Source of the DNA: an uncultured Alphaproteobacteria bacterium
GTDB taxonomy: Bacteria > Pseudomonadota > Alphaproteobacteria > Caulobacterales > Parvularculaceae
DNA length: 15,750 nucleotides
Direction of reading: 5' to 3'
NCBI GenBank assembly: GCA_937895955.1
Contig: CALAZI010000094.1
Coordinates: 1-15,750, forward strand
Shown here: in pieces, positions 1 to 4,970 of the stretch
How positions within the stretch are numbered: the first letter of the stretch is position 1
How the letters are laid out: every line of letters begins with the position of its first letter
Notes under the pieces: model-generated
What the model was told of the DNA's origin: nothing
Database searches by the model: none
The model's input: only the letters and a program-made list of their open reading frames with translations
Made by a program: the position numbers and the translations under genes

Positions 1-414
1 CGCCGCATAGTCAACGTCATCGCGCGCTGCGGATGAATTCGCCATCGCATGCGGCAACGCCTTCTCCTGAATGGGCGGCAAGGGCGGCAAAGCCGACGGC
101 GCGCCGCCGCGCATCAGCGTGCATCCGTAACCTTCTCGATATATCGCGCGGGTGCGTCCAAGGCCGTAGAGAGAAGCCGACACCGTTCGCCTTTCCGTGT
201 CTTCTCTAAGGATGATGTGATCGAAGACGGGCGAGATATCGTTGAATTCCACCGATTTGACCGTCGCCGGGTCGCGGCCTGCGACGAAGATTTCCGAACA
301 GGCGATTTTCGCCATATATCCCGCGCCGACGGCGGCCAGCGGATTGATTGTCGCCCATGAAACGGCGAGAGCCGCAACGACGACCGTTGCGGCGATCAAC
401 AGACCTCGCTTCAT
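1..414 (-). CDS. Serine hydrolase, beta-lactamase/penicillin-binding family (N-terminal part, cut by window edge)
   Basis: This reading frame opens at ATG 414 and stays open to base 1, giving 138 codons without a stop; the C-terminus lies outside the window. Residues about 3-20 form a hydrophobic N-terminal segment (signal or membrane anchor), so the product is probably exported or anchored in the periplasm. The following stretch includes AKIACSEIFVAGRDP and, near residue 100, a YREGYGCTL motif. I recognise this layout as the leader region of alphaproteobacterial class C beta-lactamase-like serine hydrolases. The catalytic SxxK and YxN motifs would come later and are not visible, so the enzyme class is an inference. 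An AAGGGCG ribosome-binding site precedes the start. The gene lies 14 nt downstream of the small membrane-protein gene on the same strand and is probably co-transcribed with it. Confidence 0.6.
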   Translation of the reverse strand, partial: MKRGLLIAATVVVAALAVSWATINPLAAVGAGYMAKIACSEIFVAGRDPATVKSVEFNDISPVFDHIILREDTERRTVSASLYGLGRTRAIYREGYGCTLMRGGAPSALPPLPPIQEKALPHAMANSSAARDDVDYAA

Positions 415-428
415 GAGTGCGCCCTTGC

Positions 429-701
429 TTATTCCATCGGCCGGAAGATGAGGGTCATCACGACGCCGATCAGGCCGAGCACCGACCAGAGCGGCAGATC
501 AAGCACGGTGCCAAGCGCCTTGGCGAGGCCGCCGGGCGAATTTTCCGCGACCGCGGGCCCGTTGACCCCGAGCAGCGCCAGCACTTCCGACGAAGTGCGG
601 ACGACCGGTTCGCCCGCCTCCATCGATGAGACGGCGTCGGCGCCCAGCAGGGCGATTGCGAGCGCAACCAAAATCCACGAAATCAAGCGAAACGCCGCCA
701 T
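429..701 (-). CDS. Small two-helix inner-membrane protein, function unknown
   Basis: The gene encodes 90 residues. Two hydrophobic helices are visible, at about residues 4-22 and 68-86, separated by a roughly 45-residue polar loop and ending in a short RPME tail. That predicts a small inner-membrane protein with the loop on one side. I do not recognise a named family; several alphaproteobacteria carry similar short PetM-like or YIP-like hypotheticals, but I cannot assign one. The open frame extends upstream past 701, but the ATG at 701 is chosen because it has an AAAGGA-type Shine-Dalgarno just before it and starts exactly at the first helix. Any further extension would run antisense through the tRNA. 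It lies 14 nt upstream of the serine hydrolase gene, so the two are likely one operon. Confidence 0.6.
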   Translation of the reverse strand: MAAFRLISWILVALAIALLGADAVSSMEAGEPVVRTSSEVLALLGVNGPAVAENSPGGLAKALGTVLDLPLWSVLGLIGVVMTLIFRPME

Positions 702-775
702 TTCCTTTACCCCTATGCCCCTCTTTTTCCTGAAGATTAACGCATCAGGCGCGCCCCTGCAAATATCGTCCGAAG

Positions 776-809
776 GGCGCGCGCGCGCCTTGCGGATGCG
801 CGCGCGCGT
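776..809. repeat. Two alternating GC tracts (Z-DNA-prone, self-complementary)
   Basis: Bases 776-789 read GGCGCGCGCGCGCC, a perfect 14-bp palindrome. After a 7-nt break, 796-809 is another alternating purine-pyrimidine run (ATGCGCGCGCGCGT). Either tract can fold on itself or pair with the other. They overlap the presumed tRNA-Ser promoter spacer and the region upstream of the divergent membrane-protein gene. Confidence 0.7.
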
Positions 810-817
810 TGTATAGA
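790..817 (+). promoter_or_regulatory. Candidate sigma70-type promoter for tRNA-Ser
   Basis: TTGCGG (790-795) and TATAGA (812-817) are separated by 16 nt and resemble -35 and -10 boxes. Transcription would start near 824, about 11 nt before the mature tRNA 5' end, which is typical for a tRNA promoter. The spacer is mostly alternating GC (798-808), which is unusual. The call rests on motif resemblance and position only. Confidence 0.45.
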
Positions 818-834
818 TGCCCCTCCATTGCGAC

Positions 835-924
835 GGACAGGTGGCCGAGTGGTCGAAGGCGCACGCCTGGAACGCGTGTAGGCGGGCAACCGTCTCGAGG
901 GTTCGAATCCCTCTCTGTCCGCCA
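835..924 (+). tRNA. tRNA-Ser (anticodon GGA)
   Basis: The sequence folds as a class II tRNA. The acceptor stem GGACAGG pairs with TCTGTCC (last pair G-U), followed by discriminator G and an encoded CCA (922-924). The anticodon stem CACGC/GCGTG encloses the loop CTGGAAC, giving anticodon GGA, which reads UCC and UCU serine codons. A long variable arm, as expected for serine, precedes the T arm GAGGG-TTCGAAT-CCCTC. The gene is intact although an integrase gene lies just downstream. This fits integration into the tRNA 3' end with restoration of the gene. Confidence 0.96.
887..924 (+). other. Candidate attachment site (tRNA-Ser 3' half)
   Basis: Tyrosine recombinases encoded next to a tRNA usually recombine within the T arm and acceptor 3' strand. 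The integrase stop codon is only 24 nt past this tRNA, so the tRNA 3' half is the likely junction on this side. The second copy expected at the far end of an intact island was not found in the window. The exact core cannot be fixed from one copy. Confidence 0.3.
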
Positions 925-948
925 TCACCTGAAAAAGCGTTTGTCATC

Positions 949-2013
949 TCAATCGCTTACCTTCCTGCTAGACAAAACCGCGTCGGCGCTAGACAATTCT
1001 TCGTTCACCAAACGTGCTATCGCCTCTCGCGCGTTCGTTTTCTGGTCGGCGTCGCGGGTGTAGCGCGCAGCTTCGGAAAGCGTCTTGTGACCGAGGATCG
1101 CCCTTATCTGATGCGCGGTCGCGCCTGCTTCAGCTAACCGCCTTCCTGCCGCTTTCCGAAGGCCGTGCGCTGAATAGCCAACCGAAATTCCTGCGGCGTT
1201 ACATTGATCGCGGAACCAGTTTCCGAAGCCGGCGGCCGTGAACGGCCGGTCAAACACTGTTGTCAAGAATTGCAGCCCGGAGCGCGGCGTCGCTTCGATT
1301 GAGCGCGATAAGGCCGGATGTATAGGTATCCACAAGGCGGTCCCGGTCTTTTGCTGCACAACTCGGATTGCGCCAGCCTTGATGTTTGAAGGTGTCATGG
1401 TGACGACGTCAGAGCGGCGCTGGCCAGTGAATAGCAGGAGGTCGAAGGCCAGCCGCTGCTTTGTGCCGATCGGCCAATGTTTTTCGTAAAGCGCGATCTG
1501 ATCTTCTGACCATGCCTTGAAGCCGTCGCCGGGCACCCTTTGGGCCTTGATGCCAGCGGCCGGATTCTGGGTAATCCATTCGCGCTCGACGGCGGCGTTG
1601 AGAACCTGCCGGAAATAACGGAGCAACTTGTTAGCGGCGCCGGGCCCCGACTGCTTTGCCATCAGCGCCTTGATGTGGCGGCGCTCCAGTTCCTTGATCG
1701 GCAAATGCTCATATTTTTTGCGAAGCGGTTCAATCGCTGCGCGCACGGCGCGTTTGCTGCTTTGCTTCAGCGATGCGTATTCAAGAGATTCATAGTAGGC
1801 AACACAAGCGGCATCGAAGGTGCCAGCTTTGGCCTTCGCGCTTACTGGCCCGTTCTTTCGCCTACAAAGTTCGCCGTATTCACTATCAAAAGCGTCATCG
1901 CCCGGAAGCGATTTCATGTAAACGCTAAGGCCCTTCCGCCGAAACCGCGCGCGCCATTTGCCGCGATTGTCTCGCGCAACTGTCACGTACCGATAGGTCG
2001 GCCGAATTGTCAT
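949..2013 (-). CDS. Tyrosine recombinase / site-specific integrase of a tRNA-Ser-associated element
   Basis: This 354-residue protein has the phage-integrase layout: an N-terminal arm-binding region (about 1-55), a SAM-like core-binding domain (about 60-150) and a C-terminal catalytic domain (about 165-330). The catalytic set is visible: R199 in FTGQRRSD, K222 in QQKTGT, H283 and R286 in HGLRK, H309 in LGHK and the nucleophile Y318 in ARYTR. The enzyme is therefore probably active or recently so. It would integrate or excise DNA at the adjacent tRNA-Ser. The ATG at 2013 has GAGG a few bases upstream. A TAG stop of the excisionase-like remnant lies 11 nt before it, suggesting the two were once one operon. 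The upstream operon and promoter have been replaced by an IS fragment, so present expression is uncertain. Confidence 0.93.
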   Translation of the reverse strand: MTIRPTYRYVTVARDNRGKWRARFRRKGLSVYMKSLPGDDAFDSEYGELCRRKNGPVSAKAKAGTFDAACVAYYESLEYASLKQSSKRAVRAAIEPLRKKYEHLPIKELERRHIKALMAKQSGPGAANKLLRYFRQVLNAAVEREWITQNPAAGIKAQRVPGDGFKAWSEDQIALYEKHWPIGTKQRLAFDLLLFTGQRRSDVVTMTPSNIKAGAIRVVQQKTGTALWIPIHPALSRSIEATPRSGLQFLTTVFDRPFTAAGFGNWFRDQCNAAGISVGYSAHGLRKAAGRRLAEAGATAHQIRAILGHKTLSEAARYTRDADQKTNAREAIARLVNEELSSADAVLSSRKVSD

Positions 2014-2024
2014 GCAACCTCATC

Positions 2025-2130
2025 CTACGGATTTGCGGCGTCGCATTCGCTGTCTTTCGGAAGTGCAGCGAAAGCCGCTTCAAGCTCGCGCCGATCCCAA
2101 AGTTTGCGAGCGCCGACGCGGCGCGGATGC
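2025..2130 (-). pseudogene. C-terminal stub of an excisionase/AlpA-like DNA-binding protein
   Basis: Directly upstream of the integrase, one frame reads RRVGARKLWDRRELEAAF and ends DAANP-stop at 2025-2027. This pattern (basic residues, GARKLWDRRELE) is what I expect at the end of the small winged-helix or AlpA-like proteins encoded just before alphaproteobacterial integrases. No start codon or helix-turn-helix remains. Upstream of about 2130 the sequence becomes IS3 orfB in another frame, so the N-terminal part has been lost. The family call is an inference from a short fragment and from position; the left boundary is approximate. Confidence 0.45.
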
Positions 2131-2320
2131 GGTTCCAAACGCGCCCCGGACCGGCGCGCCGATCTTCGAGCCCTTGCTCGCCAAAGCGGGCGTAGAGATC
2201 GTACCAGCGATAGAACGTGCTCTTTGAGACGCCGATCTTCTCTAGCGTCTGTTTCACGCCGAGATGGGATGCCTCGACAAGGCGGATGATTTCGAGCTTG
2301 TCGGAAGCGGGGAATTTCAT
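2125..2320 (-). pseudogene. IS3-family transposase orfB, N-terminal fragment
   Basis: From ATG 2320 the frame encodes a helix-turn-helix segment (KLEIIRLVEASHLGVKQTL, then VSKSTFYRWYDLY) and the linker EDRRAGPGRVWNRI, a typical start for orfB of this IS3 subgroup. After about 65 residues the similarity stops and the frame runs on into island DNA and antisense to the integrase. The rve/DDE integrase core is absent. Its start overlaps the orfA stop as ATGA, which would have coupled translation of the two frames. Confidence 0.75.
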
Positions 2321-2688
2321 ACCTCGTCTTCCCCATCCCCGCTCATGCTTTTTTTAAGCAGGCGGTTCTCAAGCGTGAGCTCGGCGACGAGTTCTTTCAG
2401 ATCCGCCGCTTCACGGCGAAGATCCTTCACCTCGCCAGACGACGCCTGCCGCGCCGTATCGCCCGCGAGCCGCCGCTTGCCGGCCTCGAGGAACTCCTTC
2501 GACCAGCTGTAATAAAGGCTCTCGGCGATCCCCTCGCGCCGACACAATTCGGCGACCGAGTACTCGCCGCGAAGGCCGGACATGACAATCCGGATCTTCT
2601 CCTCGGTCGAATAGAGCTTCCGCGTCGCGCGGCGGATGGTCTCGATATGCTGCTCGGCCGACTCCTGCGGCCCGGATTTCTGTCTCAT
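2317..2688 (-). CDS. IS3-family transposase orfA (HTH_Tnp_1 type)
   Basis: The 123-residue protein has an N-terminal helix-turn-helix domain (EKIRIVMSGLRGEYSVAELCRREG, split here as EKIRIVMSGL and YSVAELCRREGI, then SLYYSWSKEF). A C-terminal coiled coil follows (VKDLRREAADLKELVAEL and LENRLLKKSM), as in IS3-family OrfA proteins. OrfA binds the IS ends and works with OrfB or the OrfAB fusion. A good AAGGGAG Shine-Dalgarno precedes ATG 2688. The frame is intact, but because orfB is broken the protein has no catalytic partner here; it could only act with a full copy elsewhere. Confidence 0.85.
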   Translation of the reverse strand: MRQKSGPQESAEQHIETIRRATRKLYSTEEKIRIVMSGLRGEYSVAELCRREGIAESLYYSWSKEFLEAGKRRLAGDTARQASSGEVKDLRREAADLKELVAELTLENRLLKKSMSGDGEDEV

Positions 2689-2775
2689 CTTCGCTCCCTT
2701 GATGGGCTACGATGAGCCAGAAATCCTCCGTTCAGTTCACCCCGTCAAATGTCCCCCAATTGCTGACGGCGGACA

Positions 2776-3319
2776 GGTTTTCGCCAATTTGCCGATTGTG
2801 GAAGAGCATGGTCATACGGGCATCGGCGATGTGGAGTTTGGGCTGGATTATGCGCTCTTGAAAGACACGGGCGCGCTGAATCCGGAGGTGACGTTAGGGT
2901 TTTTAGCCGCGGCGCCTACAGGAGATGCGGATGATCATCTCGGCGTCGGCGGATGGTCCTACATGGTTTCGCTGAGAGCGAGCAAACAGCTTGGATATGG
3001 CGTTTACGGCCATATCCTCGGCGAATATGAATGGACACCGAACGGCGGATCCGACTTCGACGCCTTGACCGGATGGTCTTTCGGCGCGGGAGCCTCATGG
3101 CTCGTTGCAGAACCCGTCACGCTGATCGCTGAATATATTCGTAAGCAAGAGCGTGAGGAAATTCACGGAATCGTTCACCCGGGCGTCGAATCTTTTGTTT
3201 CGGCAGGCGTGTCTTATGAATTCGCCGATCATTTTTTCATCGGAGCGGCCGGCGCTTTCGGCGTAAATGATCACACCGATGAAAATCGGATCATTGTAAA
3301 TCTCGAAAAAGAATTCTGA
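2776..3319 (+). pseudogene. 3' fragment of an outer-membrane beta-barrel (transporter-like) gene
   Basis: From the IS end onward the plus strand encodes about 180 residues with alternating amphipathic strands: VFANLPIVEE, VEFGLDYALLKD, PEVTLGFLAAAPTGD, YMVSLRASKQ, FGAGASWLVAEPVTLIAEY and ending NLEKEF. Repeated beta-hairpins with a terminal phenylalanine are typical of outer-membrane barrels. The APTGD-type motif resembles the MetA-pathway/transporter barrel group, a tentative assignment. There is no signal peptide or start codon of its own; the open frame continues backward only into IS DNA. It is best read as a gene whose 5' half was removed by IS insertion or by deletion next to the IS. 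Confidence 0.7.
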
Positions 3320-3355
3320 TCTTCGTCAGCCTTCTGATTTCAGCTGGAATGGAGC

Positions 3356-3370
3356 AAGGCGTCACGCCTT
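3356..3370. terminator. Short dyad after the barrel fragment, possible weak terminator
   Basis: AAGGCGTCACGCCTT is a perfect inverted repeat (6-bp stem with a TCA loop) 37 nt after the stop of the barrel fragment. Only two further T residues extend the T-run, so it is weak as an intrinsic terminator. It could also be a protein-binding dyad upstream of glk. Confidence 0.3.
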
Positions 3371-3389
3371 TTACGCGGCGCGCCTGATT

Positions 3390-3417
3390 TTGAGGGCCGG
3401 ACACATTCTGATATATA
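3390..3417 (+). promoter_or_regulatory. Candidate promoter for glk
   Basis: TTGAGG (3390-3395) and TATATA (3412-3417) lie 16 nt apart in the 187-nt gap before glk, about 90 nt upstream of its start codon. The match is to the sigma70 consensus by eye only. Confidence 0.3.
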
Positions 3418-3506
3418 GGCGGCAGACGTAAATTACGGTCCTCGCCTCAGGGATGTTTTGAGGTTGGGCCGCTCGTCAGCCTTTACCCGGATCGCGCAGG
3501 ATTATT

Positions 3507-4496
3507 TTGCAATCACACCAGCCAAGCGGAACGAAGAAGCGGAATGGCGTCGCTCTTGTCGCCGACATAGGCGGCACGAATGCGCGCTTCGCAATCGCGG
3601 ATAGGACCGTCGGCGAAATATCCCTGCGTGAAATCCGGCGCTTTCGCGCCGCGGATTTCCAGAGCGTTGACGATGCCGCGAAAGCCTATCTTCAGTCAGT
3701 CGGCGTCAAACCATCGCGAGCCTGCTTTGCGGCGGCGGGGCCTATCATTGATGATGCGGTCGACTTTACAAACTCGCATTGGACGCTTCGTGCGGACGAT
3801 ATTGCGGAATCGCTCGGATTAAAGACGGTTCGCATCGTCAATGATTTTTTCGCCCTTGCCGCGGGCGTTGAATACCTGCCGCCTTCTTCGTTCATTGAAG
3901 TGAAAAGCGGCGCGCCGATCGTCGGTGCGCCCCGGCTTGTCATCGGTCCCGGCACCGGATTTGGGCAGGCGCTGATAGTACCAACAATATGCGGCGATAG
4001 AATCATCGCGACTGAAGGCGGACATGCATCCTTCGCGCCGGGCGCCGACATCGAATGGGAGATAAGGCGACATATAACGCGGGAGCATTCGCGCGTTTCA
4101 ATAGAGAGAGTCCTTTCAGGTAGCGGGTTGAGAAATATTTACCACGCGCTCTGCGCTATTGAAGGCGAACATGATGTTTTTCAGCAAGCTGAGGCGATCA
4201 CGGCCGCCGCGATCGCCGGCGAAGATCAGACTGCGGCTAAAACCGTCAATATGTTTTGCGACATTTTGGGGCAGGTCGCCGGCGACGCCGCGCTGTCCGC
4301 CGGCGCTCGCGGCGGGGTTGTTTTGGGCGGCGGCATCCTGCCGAAAATAAAAGACATTTTCATTCGCAGCGCGTTTGTCGCGCGCTTCGTCGATAAAGGG
4401 CGAATGTCGGAATATTTAAGCGCAATCCCGGTAAAGCTGATCACTGGCGAAGGGGCGGCGCTTTACGGCGCGGCGGCGTCGCTGGAGGATAATTAA
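3507..4496 (+). CDS. glk: Glucokinase
   Basis: Glucokinase phosphorylates glucose with ATP to give glucose 6-phosphate in the cytoplasm, feeding the Entner-Doudoroff or glycolytic route. The 329-residue protein matches the Glk family in length and motifs. These are the phosphate loop DIGGTNARFA (from D20), catalytic D113 in VNDFFAL, GPGTGFG (about 148-153), the sugar-binding EGGH (170-173), SGSGLRNIY, and the C-terminal VVLGGGILPKI and GEGAALYGAA segments. The start is a TTG: it is the first usable codon in frame, has AGG six bases upstream, and the nearby ATG at 3544 is in another frame. The gene is apparently monocistronic and converges on ccmD with 25 nt between the stop codons. No linked sugar-pathway genes are present here. 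Confidence 0.93.
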   Translation: MQSHQPSGTKKRNGVALVADIGGTNARFAIADRTVGEISLREIRRFRAADFQSVDDAAKAYLQSVGVKPSRACFAAAGPIIDDAVDFTNSHWTLRADDIAESLGLKTVRIVNDFFALAAGVEYLPPSSFIEVKSGAPIVGAPRLVIGPGTGFGQALIVPTICGDRIIATEGGHASFAPGADIEWEIRRHITREHSRVSIERVLSGSGLRNIYHALCAIEGEHDVFQQAEAITAAAIAGEDQTAAKTVNMFCDILGQVAGDAALSAGARGGVVLGGGILPKIKDIFIRSAFVARFVDKGRMSEYLSAIPVKLITGEGAALYGAAASLEDN

Positions 4497-4507
4497 GGCG
4501 CAGCGCC
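4497..4507. terminator. Tiny dyad between convergent glk and ccmD
   Basis: GGCGCAGCGCC follows directly after the glk stop codon and lies 14 nt past the ccmD stop on the other strand. The stem is only 4-5 bp and has no real T-run on either side. It may help end transcription from both directions, but this is a weak candidate. Confidence 0.2.
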
Positions 4508-4521
4508 GTTTACGCGCGCGC

Positions 4522-4716
4522 TCATCGGATATTCTTGTCGGGCCCGCCGCCGCTGTCGGGCCTCGCGTGGATTTCGTCCGCCCGCCCGAGTTTTTCGCTC
4601 AACAAACGCGACCTGCGCCAGATCATGACGGCGAGACCGGCGAGGATGGCCGCCGACACCGCATAAGCGGTCCACACATAGCCGCCATATACGCCCATCT
4701 CAAAAACAGCCTGCAT
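4522..4716 (-). CDS. ccmD: Haem exporter accessory protein CcmD
   Basis: CcmD is a very small inner-membrane protein that helps release haem-loaded CcmE from the CcmABC complex during cytochrome c maturation. This 64-residue product has the family layout: MGVYGGYVWTAYAVSA leads into one transmembrane helix (about residues 11-33), followed by a basic cytoplasmic tail with WRRSRLLSEKL. The YVWTAY segment is characteristic. An AAGGCGAG sequence lies about 9 nt before the ATG. CcmD genes normally sit directly after ccmC, but here no ccmC precedes it; the gene stands alone and divergent from ccmF across a 254-nt gap. Small size makes the assignment depend on the motif and on the neighbouring ccm operon, which agree. 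Confidence 0.82.
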   Translation of the reverse strand: MQAVFEMGVYGGYVWTAYAVSAAILAGLAVMIWRRSRLLSEKLGRADEIHARPDSGGGPDKNIR

Positions 4717-4741
4717 AAGCGTGATCTCGCCTTAGAAAGCA

Positions 4742-4807
4742 TTCGGTTCAGGTTTCCGACCACATTGAGCGACGGTTGGCAAACCGAAAGATCAGGTCGG
4801 ACCCTGA
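4742..4807. promoter_or_regulatory. Inverted repeats in the ccmD/ccmF divergent region
   Basis: TTCGGTT (4742-4748) pairs with AACCGAA (4782-4788), and inside it CCGACC can pair with GGTTGG with one wobble, so this stretch could form an imperfect long hairpin. A second dyad, TCAGG-N6-CCTGA, spans 4792-4807. They lie between the divergent starts of ccmD and ccmF and could be an operator or a leader structure of ccmD. Function is unknown. No other feature was seen in this gap. Confidence 0.3.
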
Positions 4808-4970
4808 CGATAGGTGAAACGCCGCTGTTTCAGCGCATTGACCCCGCGACCTGACGTTGTTGGGTCTCGGTTGCGCGGATTAGTCGCTGAAGTCGTCGCT
4901 TTGACGGTAGCGAAGGACGGGCGCGCCGTACTAAACAGGCCGGCGTTGAGGCTAAAGGGACAGTGTAGGG

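Larger units (their letters stand above)
2125..2775 (-). mobile_element. Truncated IS3-family insertion sequence
   Basis: The fragment carries an intact orfA and the first third of orfB, both on the minus strand. The intact outer end is placed at 2775, where the minus strand begins TGTCCGCCGTCA, a typical IS3-family TG start; just beyond it the sequence becomes an outer-membrane protein gene. The inner end stops near 2125, inside the sequence following VWNRI of orfB, where the excisionase-like stub begins. The DDE catalytic part of the transposase and the second terminal repeat are missing, so the copy cannot move by itself. Both boundaries are estimated from coding breaks, not from aligned copies. 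Confidence 0.75.

Noticed and set aside
1540..2289. 249-codon plus-strand open frame
   Set aside because: It is antisense to the integrase and the IS junction and shows no domain; the integrase on the other strand has its complete catalytic set.
2764..2775. TGTCCGCC on the minus strand as the second att copy of the tRNA 3' end
   Set aside because: The match to CTGTCCGCCA is short and in the wrong orientation for a direct repeat; it fits better as the IS terminus.
2636..3319. Plus-strand frame read as one intact 227-residue protein
   Set aside because: Its first 45 or so codons lie antisense to IS orfA and the IS end and have no signal peptide; only the part after 2776 looks like a barrel.
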